From Acidimicrobiia bacterium UBA1281 (lineage in GTDB: Bacteria; Actinomycetota; Acidimicrobiia; Actinomarinales; Actinomarinaceae): 7,297 nucleotides of DNA. The stretch covers positions 1 through 7,297 of the forward strand of contig DBUV01000046.1 of the NCBI GenBank assembly GCA_002308095.1. Direction: 5' to 3'. Under the pieces are notes generated by a model. That model ran no database searches. It worked only from the letters and a program-made list of their open reading frames with translations, and was not told the origin of the DNA. The position numbers and the translations under genes are program-made. Shown piece by piece: positions 1 to 5,255 of the stretch. Position 1 is the first letter of the stretch. Each line of letters begins with the position of its first letter.

Positions 1-7
1 TTTTTAT

Positions 8-502
8 TTAGGAAAACCACTTATGGTTGCCAAAGTGATTTTTTGGCACAGGTTTTTGTTCAACGGCATAATAATTAATACCGCTTAAGACGGAGTTAAG
101 GTAAGACTTCAATTTTGGATTAATTAAAAACTTATAAGGTAGCAAAGATATCAACTTTGGTGTGTTAGCTAAGAAATGTGGATAGATGGTTATAGACAGT
201 GATGCATTATCTCCGTCAGGAGAAATTTTCCATATAACTTTAGATTTCTTGCTATTCTTGCCCCCAATTTTTAATGAATAACCCTTGCCTTCCTCCCAGC
301 TTAGAAATTCTCTTTCATACCTTAGCCCACTTAGATAAACCAAAATATCTTTTGACTCTGGTCCAGGCCAGGTAGTAACTGTGTGACTTTTAGCAAAAGG
401 GTGCACCAACTCTAAATGTCCTGGTTCACTTATGATGTCCCATACTTTATCTGTTGAAGTTTCAATTGTTTTGATCACCTCAACTGATTGTTTGTACTGC
501 AT
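8..502 (-). CDS. SRPBCC (START-like) family protein
   Basis: A 164-aa soluble protein with the layout of the SRPBCC/polyketide cyclase-dehydrase helix-grip fold. The N-terminal strand (residues 5-14) leads into the typical helix-turn VWDIISEPGHLELVHPF (about 20-36). Alternating beta strands follow (about 40-108), then a long C-terminal helix (about 125-145) containing the SVLSGINYYA segment. The tail (about 150-164) has the pattern PVPKNHFGNHKWFS, which resembles the NQFG-H-W-S ending I recall from one SRPBCC subgroup. The fold binds hydrophobic ligands in a central cavity; no ligand can be read from the sequence. No signal peptide or membrane segment is seen. It starts 11 nt after the hydrolase stop, so the two are probably cotranscribed, and the pairing hints at a lipid or other hydrophobic substrate (inference). 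No clear Shine-Dalgarno site precedes the ATG. The stop lies 7 nt from the window edge. Family call firm, function unknown. Confidence 0.85.
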   Translation of the reverse strand: MQYKQSVEVIKTIETSTDKVWDIISEPGHLELVHPFAKSHTVTTWPGPESKDILVYLSGLRYEREFLSWEEGKGYSLKIGGKNSKKSKVIWKISPDGDNASLSITIYPHFLANTPKLISLLPYKFLINPKLKSYLNSVLSGINYYAVEQKPVPKNHFGNHKWFS

Positions 503-513
503 AACGTTATTAA

Positions 514-1905
514 TTATTGATCTATTGAAATTAAGTATGGAGAATAATCTTCATTTGGCGTTCCGCCGTTTAGAACTGTTCTGTTGAAATAATTATTTAC
601 ATCTAAGGATTCTTCATAATTAATGCTTCCTTTAAGGAAGGTATATTTAGTTAAGGGACTAATTGAACCAAATGCAACAAAATCATAGTGTCTTGAATCT
701 TTCATATAGTATCCATGAATCTCTACATCTTGTGGAGATAATATGGTGTTGTAAACTTCGATTTCAGTTAATTCGTCAGAATCTGTGTATCCACTGAACC
801 AGTCCTCACTGTATATAACATCTGTTTTATTACGGATTACTAAATCTTCACCCGCATCAATAAATGGGGTTAAGAAAGGATCCTGTAAAATCATATTTTG
901 ACAAGCATTGACCAAACAATACTCTACGACTGCACCAGCTCCTGTTGAGTGAGCCATGACGGAGATATCATTAAAGTCAGCAGCTTCTCTTACAATTTTG
1001 GTCACTGTATTTGTATCACTGCTTAAATTTTGAAAATAGTTCATACTATCTTCAATATCATTTTTCATCTCAAACATCACACTATGGATATTTGAAGAGT
1101 TCTCAGTACTGCCAGTATTAAAAATTATTCCTGAAGGCAGGTCTGTAAACATTGCCAGACCTGTATGGTCAATTGAAAAAATAACATACCCCTGAGAGGC
1201 CAAGTGGATTAATTGGTCAGAGGCAAATATTTTTTCTCCAGCCCATCCATGTGAATATATAAGCACTGGAAACTGTTGATTAGATACAGGTGAAAGTCCT
1301 TCTTGAACTTCAAATTTTGAAAACTTTAAATGCTGTAATAGAAATTCAGGTAGAGAGAGTTCCCATGTCCTGTTTAAATATCTAACAATGTATGTTCCCC
1401 AATTACCATCTGCACTTCTTAATATTTGATTAAAAGAACTATCTTCATTACTCGGGTAGTAGACATCTACTAAAAGCTCCCTTTGTGTTTGTTCTTGAAG
1501 ATTGCTTATTTCAACAAATTCAACGGGGTTTAATCTGCTTTCAACAGTTACGAGCTCCTCGCTGTACCCTACTGAATAAAGAGCACCCGCTTGAGATTCA
1601 AACGAAGGCACAGGAAAAACATAGAGTAACACTGTAGTTGCAAGTGTGAGCGTAAAAGTTTTAAATGAAATTAGGAATCTAACGTATTTTTTTGAACTTT
1701 TATAATCGAACAAAGTTATAAGGGACCTTAGAAAAAAGAGTATGTATATTAAGTAATACTGCCATCTTAAACCTACAAAGATAAGCTGAGTAATAATCGT
1801 TATCAAGAAAGTGCTGAGCAATATTTTCTGTGTTGTTGGGGTAAAACGTTGGAAAAATAAAGTCGTAAACCCAAACCCAATAATTAATATATCAAAAAAA
1901 TCCAT
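514..1905 (-). CDS. Membrane-anchored alpha/beta-hydrolase, PAF acetylhydrolase/dienelactone hydrolase-like
   Basis: A 463-aa protein with about four hydrophobic segments (roughly residues 4-20, 28-46, 50-66, 77-98) followed by an alpha/beta-hydrolase domain (about 140-463). The domain has the oxyanion-side motif PVLIYSHGWAGE (213-224), the strand YVIFSIDHTG (240-249), the nucleophile elbow AHSTGAG with Ser320, a likely acidic residue Asp342 (ILQDPF), and a likely catalytic His406 in SRHYDFVAFG. The order and the H-x-x-F pattern fit platelet-activating-factor acetylhydrolase and related esterases, which hydrolyse short acyl or ester groups. The elbow has Ala where GxSxG has its first Gly. Cys330 and Cys335 lie close together after the nucleophile and could form a disulfide if the domain is outside the membrane. 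The substrate is unknown. It leads an operon with the SRPBCC gene. The start at 1905 has no Shine-Dalgarno site but a TANNNT box 8 nt upstream. Confidence 0.82.
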   Translation of the reverse strand: MDFFDILIIGFGFTTLFFQRFTPTTQKILLSTFLITIITQLIFVGLRWQYYLIYILFFLRSLITLFDYKSSKKYVRFLISFKTFTLTLATTVLLYVFPVPSFESQAGALYSVGYSEELVTVESRLNPVEFVEISNLQEQTQRELLVDVYYPSNEDSSFNQILRSADGNWGTYIVRYLNRTWELSLPEFLLQHLKFSKFEVQEGLSPVSNQQFPVLIYSHGWAGEKIFASDQLIHLASQGYVIFSIDHTGLAMFTDLPSGIIFNTGSTENSSNIHSVMFEMKNDIEDSMNYFQNLSSDTNTVTKIVREAADFNDISVMAHSTGAGAVVEYCLVNACQNMILQDPFLTPFIDAGEDLVIRNKTDVIYSEDWFSGYTDSDELTEIEVYNTILSPQDVEIHGYYMKDSRHYDFVAFGSISPLTKYTFLKGSINYEESLDVNNYFNRTVLNGGTPNEDYSPYLISIDQ

Positions 1906-1913
1906 GTGTAACT

Positions 1914-1919
1914 ATGTTA
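1914..1919 (-). promoter_or_regulatory. Possible -10 box of the hydrolase gene (leaderless)
   Basis: On the minus strand this reads TAACAT and fits the -10 pattern TANNNT. Only 8 nt separate it from the hydrolase ATG, so transcription would start at or next to the start codon. This would explain the lack of a Shine-Dalgarno site. No convincing -35 hexamer is seen. It lies inside a 5-bp inverted repeat, GTAAC-TAT-GTTAC (1908-1920). AT-rich DNA gives such hexamers often by chance. Confidence 0.25.
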
Positions 1920-1961
1920 CTTGGGTTGTAATAATTAGAGTTCTCATCTCAAACATACTTC

Positions 1962-1978
1962 TTAACTAAACTAGTTAA
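1962..1978. promoter_or_regulatory. Perfect 7-bp inverted repeat abutting the permease start codon; possible operator
   Basis: The arms TTAACTA (1962-1968) and TAGTTAA (1972-1978) are exact reverse complements separated by AAC. The second arm ends on the base before the ATG at 1979. The site covers a possible -10 box (TAAACT, 1967-1972), so a protein bound here would block initiation. It could instead form a weak AT-rich hairpin at the start codon if the transcript begins further upstream. A related TAAC...GTTA palindrome lies at 1908-1920 by the divergent gene. The symmetry is visible directly; its role is inferred. Confidence 0.4.
1967..1972 (+). promoter_or_regulatory. Possible -10 box of the permease operon (leaderless)
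   Basis: TAAACT fits TANNNT and ends 6 nt before the ATG at 1979, so the transcript would begin at about the start codon. No Shine-Dalgarno sequence precedes this ATG, which supports a leaderless reading. No clear -35 element is seen 16-18 nt upstream. The same 6-nt spacing recurs before the alkyltransferase gene. Confidence 0.3.
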
Positions 1979-3118
1979 ATGTTGAAATTTTTTTTCCGTA
2001 ATTTATTGACTTCGGTTATCTCAATATTTATTTTTCTTCTAATTATGTTCTATGGGATAAATATTTTAATTCCAGGTGATTTCTTAACTCCGCTTCGCTT
2101 AATGATGTCACAAGAGGAGCTAGATGCACTTCGAGATACTTTAGGTGCAAATGATCCTTTAATACAGCAATATTACAGATGGATACAAAGTGTCTTTAGT
2201 GGTGAGATTACCCCTGGTGGCTTTAGACAGCGTTCAAGTAAAACTGTTCTTGACACCGTACTCCCGACTTTACATGTTCTTCTGCCTTCTTTTGTAATAT
2301 CAATTTATCTCTCCAGAATCCCTGTATTGAAAACAAAAGTAAAGCGTCTAGGGAAAGAAAAGATATTTAGTGATGTATTTGGCATATTGTTGATTAGCCT
2401 CTTTCCTCCCATAATCTATTTTCTTATCGGTGAACGACTTGAAAGTTTGTTTAGGAGCTTATTTAATCAATTTGAAATTACAGGAACGTCCAGTGAAATA
2501 CTCCTATTCAGTGAATTAAGAATAGGTTTTGGATATCTGCTTTTTGCAATTGCATGTTCATATATAATTGTAAGTATTTTTGAACTGCTTGCATTGATAC
2601 ACATTCCTAAACAAAAACTTCTTATTGCTGGATTACTCCTGCTTATTGTCTTCCTCTTTTTTGATGCAAAAGAAGTGGTAACGATGTTGTTTTATTCTAA
2701 AAATGCATTTATAACAATTGGAATACTTACTGTTTTACTTATCGGTGAATTTATTTTATTTAACAATATTATTGTCCAAAATATCTCCAAAGAAGACCAC
2801 ATTATGACGGCCTCAGCAATAGGATATTCAAACCAAAAAATATTTAAAGATCACATTATCAGAAATTCATTCTTTCCTTTTGCAACAAGAATTGCGATCA
2901 ATCTTCCTTACACAATCGCCTCTTTGGTAATTGTTGAATCGACAACTGGCTGGGGTGGCATGGGCTCTATGCTTTATCGAGCTATTATGAGCCAGGACTC
3001 TAATGCTGCAATGGCTATCTTATTTTTACTTGCAATACTTACAGCAACTTTGCGTCTAGGAATTAACTTCTCGCAAATTGTATTTAACCCACAACTGCGA
3101 GGTACGCGTAATGTTTAA
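1979..3118 (+). CDS. ABC transporter permease, DppB/OppB-like (divergent)
   Basis: A 379-aa inner-membrane permease of the dipeptide/oligopeptide/nickel importer class. The N-terminal membrane helix (5-31) ends in the typical PGD (32-34), followed by the extracytoplasmic LGANDPLIQQYYRWIQSVFSGE segment (55-76) matching the family's LG-x-D-x-P-x-x-x-Q-Y-x-x-W pattern. Further hydrophobic stretches lie at about 94-116, 133-150, 182-207, 214-229 and 243-267. The ATPase-docking (EAA) loop is at about 272-300, followed by VVEST-WGGMG-like residues (318-329) and the closing NPQLRG (370-375). The section 150-270 is unusual: it seems to carry one or two more hydrophobic segments than the usual six-helix DppB, and family residues are thin there. 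It overlaps the next permease by 8 nt. No ATPase or binding-protein gene is adjacent, so the substrate (peptide, nickel or other) cannot be stated. Confidence 0.85.
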   Translation: MLKFFFRNLLTSVISIFIFLLIMFYGINILIPGDFLTPLRLMMSQEELDALRDTLGANDPLIQQYYRWIQSVFSGEITPGGFRQRSSKTVLDTVLPTLHVLLPSFVISIYLSRIPVLKTKVKRLGKEKIFSDVFGILLISLFPPIIYFLIGERLESLFRSLFNQFEITGTSSEILLFSELRIGFGYLLFAIACSYIIVSIFELLALIHIPKQKLLIAGLLLLIVFLFFDAKEVVTMLFYSKNAFITIGILTVLLIGEFILFNNIIVQNISKEDHIMTASAIGYSNQKIFKDHIIRNSFFPFATRIAINLPYTIASLVIVESTTGWGGMGSMLYRAIMSQDSNAAMAILFLLAILTATLRLGINFSQIVFNPQLRGTRNV

Positions 3119-3986
3119 ATTGATATTGAGAAGTACTTATAAGACTTACCATGGAAAATTAGGATATCTTTTCTTACTACTCCTCATGACTGGATCAGTT
3201 GCACATATAGTGCTATTGAAAACAATTTGGCCTGTAAATATTTACGACCCTATTATTGGTTTTGATCTATCTGTATTTCCACATCCAGTAGCACCTTCGG
3301 GTTCACATTTACTGGGGACAGACCCTCTTGGAAGAGATGTTTTGAGTATGTTTTTAGCTGGTTCAGAGCCTTTAATAAAACTCTCTATTGTCTCTTTTAT
3401 AACTGGATTAGTTTCAAGTTTACTTGTTGGAACTTTTGTACCTTTTCTATTTAGACACTTTGACTTAGTTCTAAGAGAGTTCTCTTCAGGTCTAGTATTA
3501 ATCTCACCCCCAATTGTTTTGCTAATTCTTGGGACAGGAGATTTTCTTGAAAAACTGAGCCCAGAAACTGTTGGGTTTATCTACGGAACGCTTGGAGGAC
3601 TAGGTGTCTGCTACTTAGTAATAAGCACACGAGTAAAAGAGCTTATTAATTCTGAGTTTTTAAATGCCTCAAGAGTTATAGGTGCAAGTGAGCTTCAAAT
3701 AGCCTTAAGACATATCCTGCCATTAATAATTCCCTATTCTGTAGCTCTAATGTTGTCAGTAACAACTAGTGGAATAGTTGCTTATGGCTTTGCTTCTTTT
3801 TTTGGACAGGTTGGATGGACTCCTAACTGGGGCATGATGATATACGATGCTATTACTTATGGAAGTTATCTAGGTGGAACAAATCTATGGAATTTACTGC
3901 CTCCAACATTTGGATTTATTTTTTGTTCAAGTTCTTTTTATCTAATTAGTATCAGTGTGAAAAAACAATTTGGGATAAGTCTTTAA
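3111..3986 (+). CDS. ABC transporter permease, DppC/OppC-like
   Basis: A 291-aa inner-membrane permease that would pair with the upstream DppB-like protein. It has an N-terminal helix (17-36), the DppC signature HLLGTDPLGRDVLS (66-79), membrane segments at about 90-112, 126-141, 155-172, 206-230 and 258-280, and a well-kept ATPase-docking loop EFLNASRVIGASELQIALRHILP (182-204). The intact loop implies it still couples to an ATPase, though none is encoded here. The C-terminus (VKKQFGISL) lacks the family's usual G-D-x-L-R-D-x-L-D-P-R ending. I chose ATG 3111 over the in-frame ATG 3078 because GAGG (3099-3102) sits 8 nt upstream and the protein then begins like other DppC proteins. The start overlaps the previous stop (ATGTTTAA), so translation is probably coupled. 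Confidence 0.88.
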   Translation: MFKLILRSTYKTYHGKLGYLFLLLLMTGSVAHIVLLKTIWPVNIYDPIIGFDLSVFPHPVAPSGSHLLGTDPLGRDVLSMFLAGSEPLIKLSIVSFITGLVSSLLVGTFVPFLFRHFDLVLREFSSGLVLISPPIVLLILGTGDFLEKLSPETVGFIYGTLGGLGVCYLVISTRVKELINSEFLNASRVIGASELQIALRHILPLIIPYSVALMLSVTTSGIVAYGFASFFGQVGWTPNWGMMIYDAITYGSYLGGTNLWNLLPPTFGFIFCSSSFYLISISVKKQFGISL

Positions 3987-4007
3987 TTCTCAATTACTAT
4001 AAGAGTG

Positions 4008-4193
4008 ATGAGAGCGTCAACCAATATAAAGTATCTAACTTTCATAGCAGTTCTGATTATGGTGCTTTTTAGTGTCGAAATGATACTAAGCCTTAATGGG
4101 ATTGAAGAATCTATTGCATTCCCTATTTTCTGGATTGTCTTTTTCTTGTGGATTCTTTTTGGGAAAAAATTCTTACAGAAAAGAACAAAATGA
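4008..4193 (+). CDS. Small two-helix membrane protein, unrecognised
   Basis: A 61-aa protein (62 if GTG 4005 is used) that I do not recognise. It has a short polar N-terminus, a hydrophobic helix (about residues 9-28), a short loop with NGIEES, a second aromatic helix FPIFWIVFFLWILF (about 38-51) and a basic tail KKFLQKRTK. The charge pattern predicts two membrane crossings with both ends in the cytoplasm. The layout recalls small accessory membrane subunits such as DUF3311 proteins, but this is a loose impression. It begins 21 nt after the DppC-like stop, in the same direction, so it probably belongs to that operon. Its TGA stop overlaps the next ATG (ATGA). No strong Shine-Dalgarno site is seen. 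Alternatives are an accessory subunit of the permease pair or an unrelated passenger. Confidence 0.6.
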   Translation: MRASTNIKYLTFIAVLIMVLFSVEMILSLNGIEESIAFPIFWIVFFLWILFGKKFLQKRTK

Positions 4194-4285
4194 GTTTTAT
4201 TGAAGAATTAGAACGTATATGGGACACTTGGGAGATAATGCTTATTATTATTCCCATCATTATCTATCAATTATTTAAAAAATGA
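4190..4285 (+). CDS. Candidate 31-aa single-helix mini membrane protein
   Basis: The ATG at 4190 overlaps the previous TGA in an ATGA junction and opens a 31-codon frame. The product has an acidic N-terminal half with two Trp (MSFIEELERIWDTWE), then one hydrophobic helix IMLIIIPIIIYQLF and a KK ending, giving a negative-in-front, positive-behind single-pass arrangement. I recognise no family. Support comes from the exact overlaps at both ends (its own TGA overlaps the next ATG as ATGA) and the well-formed transmembrane segment. Against it stand its size and the lack of a Shine-Dalgarno site. AT-rich DNA can give hydrophobic short frames by chance. Confidence 0.42.
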   Translation: MSFIEELERIWDTWEIMLIIIPIIIYQLFKK

Positions 4286-4455
4286 AAAAATTACTAACAC
4301 TTAATCCTTTCATCTATTTTGCAACAGCATACACTTCTTACCCTTTGATGTATGTATTTGAAAACTCTAATATTTTTGTAAATTATTTCTTTTTATTTTC
4401 ATTCATTTCAAGTTCTGTCTTAGGTTTTATTAGTTTGGTTAATAAAAATGGTTAG
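4282..4455 (+). CDS. Candidate 57-aa two-helix mini membrane protein
   Basis: Starts in the ATGA overlap with the 31-aa frame and ends inside the start of the DUF1801 gene (overlap ATGGTTAG, 8 nt). The product has a basic start (MKKLLTLNP), a hydrophobic aromatic stretch (about residues 9-25), a short polar turn with ENSN (27-30) and a second hydrophobic helix (about 31-53), then NKNG. Both ends are predicted to be cytoplasmic. I recognise no family. No Shine-Dalgarno site is visible, so translation would rest on coupling to the frame before it. Its exact fit between two genes is the best evidence that it is real. Confidence 0.45.
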   Translation: MKKLLTLNPFIYFATAYTSYPLMYVFENSNIFVNYFFLFSFISSSVLGFISLVNKNG

Positions 4456-4888
4456 TTCTTCCGCGACAACAGTTCAACAATACATAAATGAACTCGAAAG
4501 TGAAAAAGCTAAAGTGATCAGATATGTCCGAAAATTAATTCTTGAGAATCTACCAAAAGGAATAAAAGAAACGATGGACTGGGGAATGATTAATTATGAA
4601 CTACCTCTTTCAACCTATCCAAAAACATATAATAAGAAACCTTTAAGCGTCATGTCTCTAGCGGCACAGAAGCATCATTTTGCACTTTATTTACATGGAG
4701 TTTATTGTGACAAAGAGTTGTATGAATCTTTTTCTAAAGATGTAGTAGATGAGGTAGGAAAATTAGATATGGGTAAGTCGTGTTTACGTTTTACAAAAGT
4801 TGAGTTATTTCCTGAAAAGACTGTTTCTAAAGTTATAAAAACAATTACACCGGAAGTTTATATTGAGTGTTATGAGCGATATAAATAA
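4448..4888 (+). CDS. DUF1801 domain-containing protein
   Basis: A 146-aa soluble protein with the DUF1801 (YdhG/YjbR-like) pattern: an N-terminal helix VQQYINELESEKAKVIRYVRKLI (9-31), an acidic turn ending in DWGMINYELP (44-53), a central segment PLSVMSLAAQKHHFALYL (65-82) matching the family's strand with a conserved His, and the motif LDMGKSCLRF (106-115) corresponding to the family's G-K-x-x-x-R-F. The length is typical. The biochemical role of the family is not settled; some members are discussed as iron-related or as small DNA-binding-like folds, and I assign none. It overlaps the preceding 57-aa frame by 8 nt and converges on the alkyltransferase gene with a 9-bp gap. No Shine-Dalgarno site precedes ATG 4448, so coupled translation is likely. 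Confidence 0.83.
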   Translation: MVSSSATTVQQYINELESEKAKVIRYVRKLILENLPKGIKETMDWGMINYELPLSTYPKTYNKKPLSVMSLAAQKHHFALYLHGVYCDKELYESFSKDVVDEVGKLDMGKSCLRFTKVELFPEKTVSKVIKTITPEVYIECYERYK

Positions 4889-4897
4889 AAGATAATT

Positions 4898-5176
4898 CTA
4901 GGTAGTTGTTTTAGATTCACTTTCAAGCAATTCACGTTTACGCTCAATGCCCCCTTCAGCACTATAACCACCTAGGGACCCATCTGAACGTAAAACTCTA
5001 TGACATGGAACTTCTGGTGCATAAGGATTTTGAGCACAAGCATTAGCTACAGCTCTGGAACTATTTGGTCTGCCAATTGCTATTGCTATCTCTTTGTACG
5101 TTTTAGTTTTCCCAGATGGAATTTTAAGAAGTTCTTTCCATACGGCAATTTGAAAATCTGTTCCGTCTAATTTCAT
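4898..5176 (-). CDS. One-domain O6-alkylguanine-DNA alkyltransferase (MGMT/Ogt C-terminal domain)
   Basis: A 92-aa cytosolic DNA-repair protein that would move a methyl or alkyl group from O6-alkylguanine to its own cysteine. It is the DNA-binding/active-site domain only: FQIAVWKELLKIPSGKTKTY (8-27), conserved Tyr27, the helix-turn-helix with the arginine finger in SSRAVANACAQNP (39-51), the hinge Asn50, the active site PCHRV with Cys58 (57-61), then GGY (69-71) and LLESE with Glu87 in the place of the catalytic-tetrad acid. Full-length Ogt/MGMT proteins are about 160-200 aa, and the N-terminal domain is missing here. Alkyltransferase-like (ATL) proteins are also short but have Trp in place of Cys; this one keeps Cys, so activity is plausible. 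No upstream in-frame extension is convincing. It has its own possible promoter 6 nt upstream. Confidence 0.92.
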   Translation of the reverse strand: MKLDGTDFQIAVWKELLKIPSGKTKTYKEIAIAIGRPNSSRAVANACAQNPYAPEVPCHRVLRSDGSLGGYSAEGGIERKRELLESESKTTT

Positions 5177-5182
5177 ATCTAC

Positions 5183-5188
5183 ATTTTA
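5183..5188 (-). promoter_or_regulatory. Possible -10 box of the alkyltransferase gene (leaderless)
   Basis: On the minus strand this reads TAAAAT and lies exactly 6 nt before the ATG at 5176, the same spacing as the box before the permease gene. There is no Shine-Dalgarno site in the 6 nt between them. No clear -35 is seen. The box would let the alkyltransferase be transcribed apart from the phosphatase, whose stop lies 79 bp upstream. Confidence 0.3.
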
Positions 5189-5255
5189 ACACCTAGTTTT
5201 GATGAGTTACTAAAAATATTAGATGATATTTATGCCTCTAAGGTGAAGGGTTAGA

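Noticed and set aside
3078..3110. An in-frame ATG 33 nt upstream of the chosen DppC-like start
   Set aside because: It would add 11 residues (MYLTHNCEVRV) unlike DppC N-termini and lengthen the overlap to 41 nt. The ATG at 3111 has GAGG at good spacing and a natural 8-nt overlap.
4008..4455. The three small frames as one membrane protein broken by frameshifts
   Set aside because: Each frame has its own ATG at the overlap, a basic or polar start and complete helices. Errors or mutations would rarely leave neat ATGA junctions. I cannot fully exclude it without relatives.
4190..4888. A toxin-antitoxin module formed by the small hydrophobic peptides and DUF1801
   Set aside because: No antitoxin-like DNA-binding protein or antisense RNA is visible, and the peptides sit inside a transporter operon without their own promoter.
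4886..4900. A bidirectional terminator between the convergent DUF1801 and alkyltransferase genes
   Set aside because: The 9-bp gap and nearby bases form no stem with a T-run on either strand; only AT-rich sequence is seen.
5177..5255. A terminator or small RNA between the phosphatase and alkyltransferase genes
   Set aside because: I found no stem longer than about 5 bp and no GC-rich hairpin. Only the possible -10 box near the alkyltransferase start stands out.
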